Assembly: GCA_013697365.1 (NCBI GenBank)
Contig: JACCXA010000042.1
Span: forward strand, 1 to 7,283
Source: Chthoniobacterales bacterium
GTDB lineage: Bacteria; Verrucomicrobiota; Verrucomicrobiia; Chthoniobacterales; UBA10450
Reading direction: 5' to 3'
Length of the DNA: 7,283 nt
In this document: one piece after another, positions 1-6,117 of the stretch
Position numbering within the stretch: the stretch's first letter is position 1
Layout of the letters: the number at the start of each line of letters is the position of its first letter
Position numbers and translations under genes: made by a program
Notes under the pieces: generated by a model
The model's input: only the letters and a program-made list of their open reading frames with translations
Told to the model about the DNA's origin: nothing
Databases searched by the model: none

Positions 1-537
1 AAGGTCGGAAGCGACGCGCCCGCCTTTACCTTGAAAGATACGTCCGGCCAGACCCATTCCCTCGCGGATTTCAAAGGCAAATTCGTCGTGCTCGAATGGT
101 TCAACGAAGGCTGCCCTTTCGTGAAGAAGCACTACACCAGCGGCAACATGCAAAAGCTGCAGAAGGAATACACCGGCAAGGATGTTGTGTGGCTCTCGAT
201 CAACTCATCGGCGCCGGGTGAACAGGGACATGTGACTCCGGAGACCGCGCCGAAGACGATGACGGATTGGAAGATGGACTCCACCAAAATCCTTCTCGAT
301 CACGATGGCAAAGTCGGAAAGATGTACGATGCCAAAACCACGCCGCACATGTTCATCATCAATAAGGAAGGGAAGCTCGTTTACCAGGGCGCGATCGATA
401 GCAAAGCCACGGCGAACACGGCTGACATCGAGGGTGCCGAGAACTACGTGAAGGTGGCGCTCGAGAACTCGATGGCTGGAAAGCCCGTCGCGAACGCGAG
501 CACAAAGCCCTACGGCTGCTCCGTAAAGTACAAGTAA
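1..537 (+). CDS. Thioredoxin-fold redoxin (AhpC/TSA-like), 5' truncated by window edge
   Basis: The reading frame is open from base 1 to the TAA at 535-537, giving 178 visible residues; the true start lies before the window, since the thioredoxin-fold opening (VGSDAPAFTL) is already under way. A TTG at 31 is only an internal Leu codon. Visible landmarks are a first strand and loop FVVLEWFNEGCPFVKKHY with one cysteine at visible residue 38 (Cys-Pro-Phe-Val, so not a CxxC pair), a cis-proline loop TTPHMF with Pro115, the strand KLVYQGAID, and a C-terminal PYGCSVKYK with a second cysteine at 173. In the related redoxins I recall, both the CPFVKKHY and the terminal GCSVKY cysteines are conserved, so a thiol peroxidase or disulfide role using these two residues is plausible. 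Its partner and substrate are unknown. A signal peptide is common in this group but cannot be judged here. It ends 3 bases before the convergent SDR gene. Confidence 0.85.
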   Translation, partial: KVGSDAPAFTLKDTSGQTHSLADFKGKFVVLEWFNEGCPFVKKHYTSGNMQKLQKEYTGKDVVWLSINSSAPGEQGHVTPETAPKTMTDWKMDSTKILLDHDGKVGKMYDAKTTPHMFIINKEGKLVYQGAIDSKATANTADIEGAENYVKVALENSMAGKPVANASTKPYGCSVKYK

Positions 538-540
538 CTC

Positions 541-1332
541 TCAGGTCGCCACACGCGATGCCAGTCGCAGGACTGGCATCGGCGTGAGGCGGACCAGCAG
601 CATCCCGAGCTTCATCACGAAGCCGGGGATGACAATTGGTCGCGCGGCCTCGAGGCCTCGTATTCCATCGCGCACGACGTCTCCCACCGGTACATGCGTA
701 AATCCTGGTGCAATCTGCTGATCCTCGTCCGCACCCCGCGCTGCGACCGAAGCAAACTCCGTGTGCACCGGTCCGGGGCAAAGCGCGGTGACGTGGACTC
801 CTGTCCCGCGTAACTCCGCGCCGATGGCTTCTGAGAAACTCGTCACATACGCTTTGGTAGCTGCATAGACTGCCATCGTTGCCATGGGCAGAAACGATGC
901 GCAGGAGCTCACATTCAGAACAGCGCCTTTCTTTCGTGCGATCATGCCTGGCAACAGGCGGCGCGTCAGCGCAGTCAAGGCGACGACGTTCACCAGCAGC
1001 ATGTCCAGGATGCGCTGCGGCTCAGCGCCGACAAAGTCGCCGCGGTCGCCCAGACCGGCGTTGTTGATCAACAAATCGAGTTGAATCCGATCGCGCTCGA
1101 CGGCTGCGCAAAGCTCTTCCATTTGGTCCATGCGCGATAAGTCGAAGGTATAAATGTGGACCTTCACGTCCGGATTGGATCGGGCCAACTCAGCGCGCAA
1201 TTCCTCCAGCCGATCCCGCCTTCGCGCGACCAGCACAAGTGAGCCGGCGCGCCCGGCAAGCTGCCGCGCAAACTCCCGGCCGATCCCCGCCGAGGCGCCG
1301 GTGATGAGGGCGGTGCAGCCATCGAGTTTCAT
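541..1332 (-). CDS. SDR family NAD(P)-dependent oxidoreductase
   Basis: This 263-residue protein is a classical short-chain dehydrogenase/reductase. The Rossmann cofactor motif TGASAGIG is at 11-18, a basic stretch ARRRDR at 36-41 after strand two suggests NADP(H) preference, DL at 64-65 contacts the adenine, NNAG is at 90-93, and Asn115, Ser143, Tyr156 and Lys160 (YAATK) form the catalytic tetrad. CPGPVHTEF at 185-193 is the usual loop after strand six. The substrate cannot be told from sequence. The C-terminus (PGFVMKLGMLLVRLTPMPVLRLASRVAT region) is hydrophobic and basic, as in SDRs that associate with membranes. An upstream in-frame start at 1380 would add 16 residues overlapping tesA, but the ATG at 1332 lies exactly where family members begin (MKLDGCTALITG) and has a GAGAAG ribosome binding site. 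It sits 4 bases after tesA, so the two are almost certainly one transcript. Confidence 0.92.
   Translation of the reverse strand: MKLDGCTALITGASAGIGREFARQLAGRAGSLVLVARRRDRLEELRAELARSNPDVKVHIYTFDLSRMDQMEELCAAVERDRIQLDLLINNAGLGDRGDFVGAEPQRILDMLLVNVVALTALTRRLLPGMIARKKGAVLNVSSCASFLPMATMAVYAATKAYVTSFSEAIGAELRGTGVHVTALCPGPVHTEFASVAARGADEDQQIAPGFTHVPVGDVVRDGIRGLEAARPIVIPGFVMKLGMLLVRLTPMPVLRLASRVAT
552..586. repeat. Strong hairpin at the redoxin / SDR convergent junction
   Basis: GATGCCAGTC at 557-566 and GACTGGCATC at 571-580 are perfect reverse complements around the 4-base loop GCAG. The stem continues, after one bulged G at 581, with CACGC (552-556) and GCGTG (582-586), about 15 bp in all. It lies in the last codons of the SDR gene and 15-49 bases after the redoxin stop. 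There is no T-run on either side, so it is not a standard intrinsic terminator, but its place between convergent genes suggests transcript-end processing or stabilisation. Confidence 0.6.
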
Positions 1333-1336
1333 GAGT

Positions 1337-1990
1337 TCACTTCTCTCGCAGCACCGGCTCCAAAGTCTTCCATACCACATCCGCGATGAGGCGATGACCG
1401 GCCGCGGTCGGATGAATCAGGTCCGGCTGATTCAGCTCTCGGATCCCGCCCACACCTTCCAATAAGAATGGGATGATGATCGCGTCGTTCGCTTGTGCGA
1501 CTTCACCAAACGCGCGTTGAAAACTGTTCGCGTAATCGGCGCCGAGATTTGGCGGCATCTGCATCCCCGCGATCACGATCTTCACCGCCGGGTTTTTCGC
1601 CTTAGCTTTCTCGATGATTGCCTCAAGGTTGGCTTTCGTCGCCGTCACGGGCAAACCGCGCAGTCCATCGTTCGCGCCCAGCTCGACAACGAGCACGTCG
1701 ATCTTCCGCTGGAGCAACCAATCGATCCGGCGCAGCCCGCCCGCCGTGGTGTCGCCGCTCACCCCGGCGTTCTCCACCTCGTATGGCAGCTGCGCTGCGC
1801 GGATCTTTTCCGCGACGAGGGCGGGAAAGGCTTCAGCCTTCTTCACGCCATAACCCGCGGCCAGACTATCGCCAAGGAAAACGACTGTTTTCGGCGAGCC
1901 TGCGGACCCCGGCGTTTGCCCGGACGCCACCGCGCCGAGCAACAAAACCGCCATGCCAAAGCGCAACATTTGCAGCGTCAATTTCCCCAT
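1337..1990 (-). CDS. tesA: TesA-like GDSL arylesterase / lysophospholipase / thioesterase
   Basis: A 217-residue SGNH hydrolase of the TesA type. Residues 1-24 form a signal peptide: basic start, hydrophobic core MAVLLLGAVASG, likely cleavage near ASG-Q, so the enzyme should be periplasmic. All SGNH blocks are present: GDSL with nucleophile Ser42 in FLGDSLAAGYG, oxyanion Gly79 in VSGDTT, GAND with Asn107, and DLIHP with Asp190 and His193. In E. coli the homologue cleaves acyl-CoAs, lysophospholipids and aryl esters. The frame stays open upstream to a TTG at 2041, but that longer start touches the ybbA ATG and puts a non-secretory sequence before the signal peptide, so the ATG at 1990 is preferred; ATG 1972 is a shorter option. 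No convincing Shine-Dalgarno is visible. It is divergent from ybbA-ybbP, as in E. coli, and followed 4 bases later by the SDR gene. Confidence 0.94.
   Translation of the reverse strand: MGKLTLQMLRFGMAVLLLGAVASGQTPGSAGSPKTVVFLGDSLAAGYGVKKAEAFPALVAEKIRAAQLPYEVENAGVSGDTTAGGLRRIDWLLQRKIDVLVVELGANDGLRGLPVTATKANLEAIIEKAKAKNPAVKIVIAGMQMPPNLGADYANSFQRAFGEVAQANDAIIIPFLLEGVGGIRELNQPDLIHPTAAGHRLIADVVWKTLEPVLREK
1340..1345 (-). promoter_or_regulatory. Ribosome binding site of the SDR gene
   Basis: On the minus strand GAGAAG lies 7 bases before the ATG at 1332, inside the last codons of tesA. It supports 1332 over the longer start at 1380 and points to translation coupled to tesA. Confidence 0.55.
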
Positions 1991-2040
1991 GCGGTGCGAA
2001 CCATGTTCGCGTAAGCAAGACGCGCCCGCCCACACCGTCA
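1991..2040. promoter_or_regulatory. Divergent tesA / ybbA intergenic region
   Basis: These 50 bases separate the two divergent start codons and must hold the tesA promoter, the ybbA promoter, or both, unless these lie in the coding regions. The sequence is GC-rich and I cannot pick out convincing -35 and -10 boxes. Neither gene has a clear Shine-Dalgarno sequence here. It includes the inverted repeat at 1996-2010. Confidence 0.5.
1996..2010. repeat. 6-bp inverted repeat in divergent promoter region
   Basis: GCGAAC at 1996-2001 and GTTCGC at 2005-2010 are perfect reverse complements around the 3-base spacer CAT. The odd-length dyad could be an operator for a dimeric regulator, or an RNA hairpin that would sit 5 bases before the tesA start codon, over its ribosome binding site position. 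The repeat is seen directly; its function is inference. Confidence 0.5.
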
Positions 2041-2712
2041 ATGACCGCTATCCCCATCCTCGACGTCCAGCGCCTCAGCAAGACCTACAAGACCGGCGCG
2101 GGCGCGCTGACGGTGCTGAAGGAGATTTCGTTCTCGCTCCCGCAAGGCTCCACTTGTGCAATACTCGGCCCTTCCGGGAGCGGGAAGAGCACGCTGCTCG
2201 GGCTTTGCGCGGGATTGGATCGACCCACTTCCGGTTCGGTCTTGCTGAACGGGGAGCCGCTGGCCGATATGGACGAAGATGCCCGGGCCCGAACGCGCAA
2301 TGCGCATGTCGGCTTCGTCTTCCAAAACTTCCAACTCATCCCCACGCTCACGGCGCTGGAAAATGTGACGGTGCCGATGGAGTTGCGCGGGGATCGGACG
2401 GCTCGTGTGGCGGGTCTGGAATTATTGCAGCGCGTTGGCCTGGCCGAGCGGGTGGCGCATTTTCCCGCTCAGCTTTCCGGCGGCGAACAGCAGCGCGTCG
2501 CGCTCGCCCGGGCTTTCATTAATCGCCCGAAGATTCTGTTTGCCGACGAACCGACTGGCAATCTCGATGCCGAGACGAGCGGTGGCATTATCGAGATTAT
2601 GTTCGAGCTCAATCGGAGTGCGGGCACGGCGCTTGTCCTCGTCACGCATGATCCGGATGTCGCCAGACTAACCGAGCGCACCATCAGGATGCGAAGCGGT
2701 GAAATGATATGA
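2041..2712 (+). CDS. ybbA: ABC transporter ATP-binding protein, YbbA (LolD/MacB-like) family
   Basis: A 223-residue ATPase with every ABC element: Walker A GPSGSGKST at 43-51, Q-loop Gln95 in FVFQNFQL, signature LSGGEQQR at 145-152, Walker B ILFADEP at 165-171 with catalytic Glu170, D-loop NLDA at 174-177 and switch His203 in VTHD. The length, the QNFQLIPTLTALENV segment after the Q-loop and the ADEPTGNLD wording are typical of ATPases that work with MacB/FtsX permeases (LolD, MacB, YbbA). Next to a large two-FtsX-domain permease and divergent from tesA, YbbA is the best assignment. As a type VII (mechanotransmission) ABC it probably drives movement of, or access to, a hydrophobic envelope substrate rather than classical transport. 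The frame is open well upstream through tesA on the opposite strand, but the conserved domain starts at the ATG at 2041. Its TGA overlaps the start of a mini-ORF (2709). Confidence 0.95.
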   Translation: MTAIPILDVQRLSKTYKTGAGALTVLKEISFSLPQGSTCAILGPSGSGKSTLLGLCAGLDRPTSGSVLLNGEPLADMDEDARARTRNAHVGFVFQNFQLIPTLTALENVTVPMELRGDRTARVAGLELLQRVGLAERVAHFPAQLSGGEQQRVALARAFINRPKILFADEPTGNLDAETSGGIIEIMFELNRSAGTALVLVTHDPDVARLTERTIRMRSGEMI

Positions 2713-2774
2713 ACCCGCCCCTTCGCACCAACCGGGCTCGGAAGACGCGCCGCAACCGGGAGCGCGCACGATGA
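2709..2774 (+). other. 21-codon basic mini-ORF bridging ybbA and ybbP (possible coupling ORF)
   Basis: An ATG at 2709-2711 overlaps the ybbA stop (TGA 2710-2712) and the frame runs 21 codons to TGA 2772-2774, which overlaps the ybbP ATG at 2771-2773. Both junctions are thus ATGA overlaps, as in translationally coupled genes. The sequence GGTGA at 2698-2702, 6 bases before the ATG, matches part of the Shine-Dalgarno consensus. The peptide begins MNPPLRTNRARK and holds nine Arg/Lys in 21 residues. I recognise no family. It may simply pass ribosomes from ybbA to ybbP, or the double overlap may be chance; conservation is untested. Confidence 0.3.
2758..2762 (+). promoter_or_regulatory. Ribosome binding site of ybbP
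   Basis: GGGAG lies 8 bases before the ATG at 2771. It supports this start for the permease and shows that ybbP can be initiated on its own within the ybbA transcript. Confidence 0.5.
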
Positions 2775-5308
2775 ATCTCTTCATCCTGCGAATGGCCTGG
2801 CGCGACAGTCGCTCCAGCCGGCGTCGTCTCCTTGTTTTCTCGATCTCGATCACACTTGGGATCGCGGCGCTGGTCAGCATCGGGTCGTTTCGACAAAGCC
2901 TCGCGCACGCGATCGACGATCAGGCGCGCACTCTCATCGGCGCCGATTTGATCGTTGAATCTTCCCGCGCTTTCAGCCCGGAGGAGGAGACATTTCTGCA
3001 CTCGTTAGGCGGCCCGCAGGCGCGCGAAACGCGCTTCGCGACCATGGCGCTCTTTCCCGCCTCGGGCGGGACGCGTCTCGTCAGCCTCCGTGCCATGGGT
3101 GGCGACTTCCCGTTTTACGGCTCGATGGAAACGGATCCACCGGCGGCAGCTCAGGACTTTCGTCATACCGCGGGCGCCATCGTGGAAGAAAGTCTCTTGA
3201 TTCAATTCGGGGCGAAAACGGGCGACCGGATCAAGATCGGGGAGACTGAATTAACGGTCGCTGGCGCGCTGAAGAAGATGCCGGGCGAAGCGTCGGCCGC
3301 CGGTTCCTTCGCGCCGCGCGTTTACATCCCACTGCAACATCTCGCAGAAACAGGCCTGCTTAAACCGGGCAGCGTGGCGAACTACCGGAACTACGTGAAG
3401 TTCCCGCCCGGGGTGGACCCCGAGCAGCGAGCCGAAGCGCTCGCGCCGCAAATCCAACGTTTCGGACTCGAATACGATACCGTCGCAAAGCGGAAGCGAG
3501 ACCTCGGCGCAGCGCTGGAGAACCTCTACCGCTTCCTAAACCTGGTCGGCTTTATCTCGCTTCTGCTTGGGGCCGTAGGCGTGGCCAGCGCGATCCAGGC
3601 GCATCTCCAGCAGAAACATAAGACAGGTGCGATTCTGCGTTGTCTGGGGGCTTCGGCTCGCAGCACGGTCATTGTCTATCTGCTGCAAGCAGCCGCCATG
3701 GGGCTCGCAGGTGCAACCGCCGGGGCAGCGCTCGGCGTCGCGCTGCAACGCGTCTTTCCCGCGATTTTGAAATCGTTTATTGCGTTGCCCATCTCTACCG
3801 CCATCGCCTGGGAGCCGATCCTTCGCGGCATGCTGATCGGCTTCGCGATTTGCATCCTTTTCGCGCTCCCTGCACTACTGCGTTTTCGCCGCTTATCGCC
3901 GCTCCTCATCCTGAGATCCGGGGTGGCGGATGAATCGGGGCCGCGTCGTTTCGATGGCCTGGTTGGGCTGGTTTACGTCGTCATGGCGGCGAGCGTGACA
4001 GCGTTCGCCATTTCGCAATCCGAGACCTGGCAGCGAGGTCTTGTCTTCGCCGCGGTTCTCGGAGTGGCGGTGGCGATATTCGCTGGGATGGCCACGCTGC
4101 TCATCCTTTTCGTGCGAAAGTTTTTCCCGCGAAACTGGAGCTTCGCCTTGCGTCAGGGCCTCGCGAATCTTTACCGGCCGGCCAACCGCACTCTGCTCCT
4201 CACGATCTCGCTCGGGCTCGGCACATTTCTCCTCCTCAATCTTTATCTCTCGCGCGAAGTCCTGCTGGCGCAGTTCCAATCGATCGGCACCGAGAATCAG
4301 CCGAACATTTTTCTCTTCGACATCCAGTCGGACCAGGCGGCAGGCGTCGCGGAACTGGTCCGTTCTTTCGAGCTCCCGGTTATCCAGGAAGCAGCGATCG
4401 TTACAATGCGTCTCGCGGAGATCAAGGGCCGCAAGACGACCGATATCCTGGCCGACCCCAAGCGGAAGATCCCCGAGTGGCAGTTGCAACGGGAGTATCG
4501 CTGCACCTACCGCGAGACTATGGCCGACACGGAAAAGCTGGTCGCGGGGGAATGGATTGGGCGCGTCGATTACAAACCGGGCGACGTCGTGCCGATCTCG
4601 CTCGACAAGGAAATCGCCCGCGATTTTGAAGCGAAGGTCGGTGACGAGCTGGTCTTCGATATTCAGGGCGTTCCGATCAGGACAAAGATCGCGAGTCTGC
4701 GCGACATCGATTGGAAGCGTTTCCAAACGAATTTCTTTGTCGTTTTCCCGGCCGGTGTGCTGGAATCCGCTCCGGGGTTCAACGTCATCGTGAGTCGGGT
4801 CCCGGACGCGGCTGCCTCAGCGCGATTGCAGAGCGCGGTGGTCGCCAAATTCTCCAACGTCTCCGCGCTGGACCTGACCTCGGTGATCCAGACCGTCGAT
4901 TCGATCCTGAGCAAAGTCGCGCTGGTCATCCGCGTCATGTCGCTCTTCACCGTCGGCGCGGGCTTGATCGTGCTGGCGAGCACGATCTGGAGTGGGCGTT
5001 ATCAGCGCCTCAAGGAAAGCGTGCTCCTGCGAACTCTCGGCGCTTCGCGGGCGCAGATTTATCAGATTCTTTGCGCCGAATATCTGATGCTGGGAATGCT
5101 GGCGAGCGGGACGGGAATCTTGCTCGCGCTCGCTTCGAGCTGGGGGCTGGCGCGCTTTATTTTCAAACTCGATTACGCGCCTTCGCTTTGGCCCGTGTTG
5201 CTCACCGCGGTTTTCGTAAGCGGGCTGACGGTTCTGATCGGACTCCTCACCAGCCGCGGTGTTGGGAGTACGCCGCCGCTCGAGATTCTGCGCGCCGAAG
5301 CGGAGTGA
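2771..5308 (+). CDS. ybbP: ABC transporter permease, YbbP family (two FtsX domains)
   Basis: An 845-residue inner-membrane permease, close to the length of E. coli YbbP. By eye there are ten membrane segments: one after a basic start (20-40), then, after a MacB-like periplasmic domain (about 41-250), a first FtsX core at about 254-277, 300-325 and 351-371; a central pair at 396-416 and 423-448; a segment at 473-494 that opens the second half; a second periplasmic domain (about 495-715); and the second FtsX core at 716-740, 766-796 and 807-831. LRCLGASARS and LRTLGASRAQ mark the coupling helices of the two halves that contact the ATPase. It should form the channel-less, lateral-gating partner of YbbA. 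The substrate is unknown; its place beside tesA argues for lipids or other hydrophobic esters. It is convergent with the pseudouridine synthase gene, 16 bases away, with no evident terminator between. Confidence 0.94.
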   Translation: MNLFILRMAWRDSRSSRRRLLVFSISITLGIAALVSIGSFRQSLAHAIDDQARTLIGADLIVESSRAFSPEEETFLHSLGGPQARETRFATMALFPASGGTRLVSLRAMGGDFPFYGSMETDPPAAAQDFRHTAGAIVEESLLIQFGAKTGDRIKIGETELTVAGALKKMPGEASAAGSFAPRVYIPLQHLAETGLLKPGSVANYRNYVKFPPGVDPEQRAEALAPQIQRFGLEYDTVAKRKRDLGAALENLYRFLNLVGFISLLLGAVGVASAIQAHLQQKHKTGAILRCLGASARSTVIVYLLQAAAMGLAGATAGAALGVALQRVFPAILKSFIALPISTAIAWEPILRGMLIGFAICILFALPALLRFRRLSPLLILRSGVADESGPRRFDGLVGLVYVVMAASVTAFAISQSETWQRGLVFAAVLGVAVAIFAGMATLLILFVRKFFPRNWSFALRQGLANLYRPANRTLLLTISLGLGTFLLLNLYLSREVLLAQFQSIGTENQPNIFLFDIQSDQAAGVAELVRSFELPVIQEAAIVTMRLAEIKGRKTTDILADPKRKIPEWQLQREYRCTYRETMADTEKLVAGEWIGRVDYKPGDVVPISLDKEIARDFEAKVGDELVFDIQGVPIRTKIASLRDIDWKRFQTNFFVVFPAGVLESAPGFNVIVSRVPDAAASARLQSAVVAKFSNVSALDLTSVIQTVDSILSKVALVIRVMSLFTVGAGLIVLASTIWSGRYQRLKESVLLRTLGASRAQIYQILCAEYLMLGMLASGTGILLALASSWGLARFIFKLDYAPSLWPVLLTAVFVSGLTVLIGLLTSRGVGSTPPLEILRAEAE

Positions 5309-5324
5309 GGCCCGGCCGCTTGGG

Positions 5325-6038
5325 CTACAATTCTCTCGCTGAGGCCGCCGGCGTCGGCTCCAGCGAGCGCAACTCCGCTTTCGTTAACGGCCGCCAATGC
5401 GCGCGTGGTAAATCACCCAGCCGCAACTTCCCAATTCTGGTCCGCACGAGGCGTTTTACCTCATAGCCGACTTCATAAAACATCCGCCGGATTTGCCGGT
5501 TGATACCCTGTCGCAGGATCACGCGAACCAGCATCGGCTTGACCGCATACACCTTTTCCAGCCGTGCGCGCTGACCATCGAGCATCACGCCCTTTATGAG
5601 CTTGGCTGCGGTCGGCGCATCCCACGCTCGATCGAGCGTAACCTCATACTCCTTCTCGACCTTGTAGCGCGGATGGGTGAGTCGCTGGGCCAGGTCCCCG
5701 TCGTTTGTCAGGACAAGCAACCCTTCGCTCTGTGTATCGAGCCGGCCCACATTGAAAAGCCGCGGCATGGTTGGCGGCAACAAATCGAAGATCGTGTCCC
5801 GCGCGTTCGGATCGCTTCGTGTGGAGACAAACCCAGCTGGCTTATGCAACACAATGTGGAGCTGATGCTGCGCCCGCACCATTTTGCTCCCGACTTTGAC
5901 GTGATCGCCCGGGGCGGGCTGCGTGCTGAAGTCGGTACAAACGCGCCCGTTAATGGTGACACGCCCGCCCGCAATCAGCTCGTCGCAATGCCGCCGCGAG
6001 CCAACGCCTGCCGCGGCGAGATAACGATTTAGGCGCAA
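5325..6038 (-). CDS. rRNA pseudouridine synthase, RsuA/RluB family
   Basis: A 237-residue enzyme expected to convert a uridine in rRNA to pseudouridine. The N-terminal S4 RNA-binding domain covers about 1-50 (RLNRYLAAAGVGSRR, then RVTINGRV). The catalytic domain has HKPAGFVST at 65-73, motif II GRLDTQSEGLLVLTNDG with catalytic Asp101, and GINRQIRRMF at 178-187. The ending, VKRLVRTRIGKLRLGDLP followed by WRPLT, resembles RluB (23S rRNA, helix 89) rather than RsuA (16S), but the target cannot be fixed by eye. The start is TTG at 6038: an in-frame TAA lies two codons upstream (6044-6042), and the family begins MRLNKYLA at exactly this point. No Shine-Dalgarno sequence is seen; instead the codon abuts a nested inverted repeat. 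It lies 79 bases downstream of the small basic protein gene on the same strand. Confidence 0.93.
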   Translation of the reverse strand: MRLNRYLAAAGVGSRRHCDELIAGGRVTINGRVCTDFSTQPAPGDHVKVGSKMVRAQHQLHIVLHKPAGFVSTRSDPNARDTIFDLLPPTMPRLFNVGRLDTQSEGLLVLTNDGDLAQRLTHPRYKVEKEYEVTLDRAWDAPTAAKLIKGVMLDGQRARLEKVYAVKPMLVRVILRQGINRQIRRMFYEVGYEVKRLVRTRIGKLRLGDLPRAHWRPLTKAELRSLEPTPAASAREL

Positions 6039-6040
6039 AT

Positions 6041-6104
6041 GTTAAAAAGGTTGAATGGGTTACATCGTGGAGCGGAAACGATGTAACTTTGTAACTCTTT
6101 TAAC
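6041..6104. repeat. Nested inverted repeat before the pseudouridine synthase start
   Basis: An inner perfect 9-bp stem, GTTACATCG at 6059-6067 with CGATGTAAC at 6079-6087 (11-base loop), lies inside an outer 7-bp stem, GTTAAAA at 6041-6047 with TTTTAAC at 6098-6104. A further TGTAAC at 6090-6095 makes three copies of that hexamer (GTTACA at 6059-6064, TGTAAC at 6082-6087). On the minus strand the inner hairpin is followed, ten bases on, by CTTTTT, so it could end transcripts of the small basic protein gene, though the spacing is not that of a standard intrinsic terminator. Alternatively it is a 5' leader structure or binding-site cluster for the pseudouridine synthase gene. The region is AT-richer than its surroundings, as a promoter would be. 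Confidence 0.55.
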
Positions 6105-6117
6105 TAATCACGTCCCT

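Noticed and set aside
1996..2010. The dyad read as a LexA (SOS) box
   Set aside because: It resembles the Gram-positive-type GAAC-N4-GTTC box but has a 3-base spacer, and tesA/ybbAP are not SOS genes; the Verrucomicrobia motif I recall has the half-sites in the opposite order.
3893..4726. Long minus-strand open frame (277 codons) inside ybbP
   Set aside because: It is fully antisense to a clear permease gene, is rich in Arg, Asp and Glu with no recognisable domain, and long antisense frames are common in GC-rich genes.
5309..5324. Terminator between ybbP and the pseudouridine synthase
   Set aside because: Only a 4-bp GCCC/GGGC pairing and no T-run; I cannot support a terminator in this 16-base gap.
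4041..5466. Plus-strand frames in other phases over ybbP and its 3' end (4041-4793 and 4711-5466)
   Set aside because: Both are out of phase with ybbP, are rich in Ser and Arg with no domain, and the second also runs into the antisense of the pseudouridine synthase.
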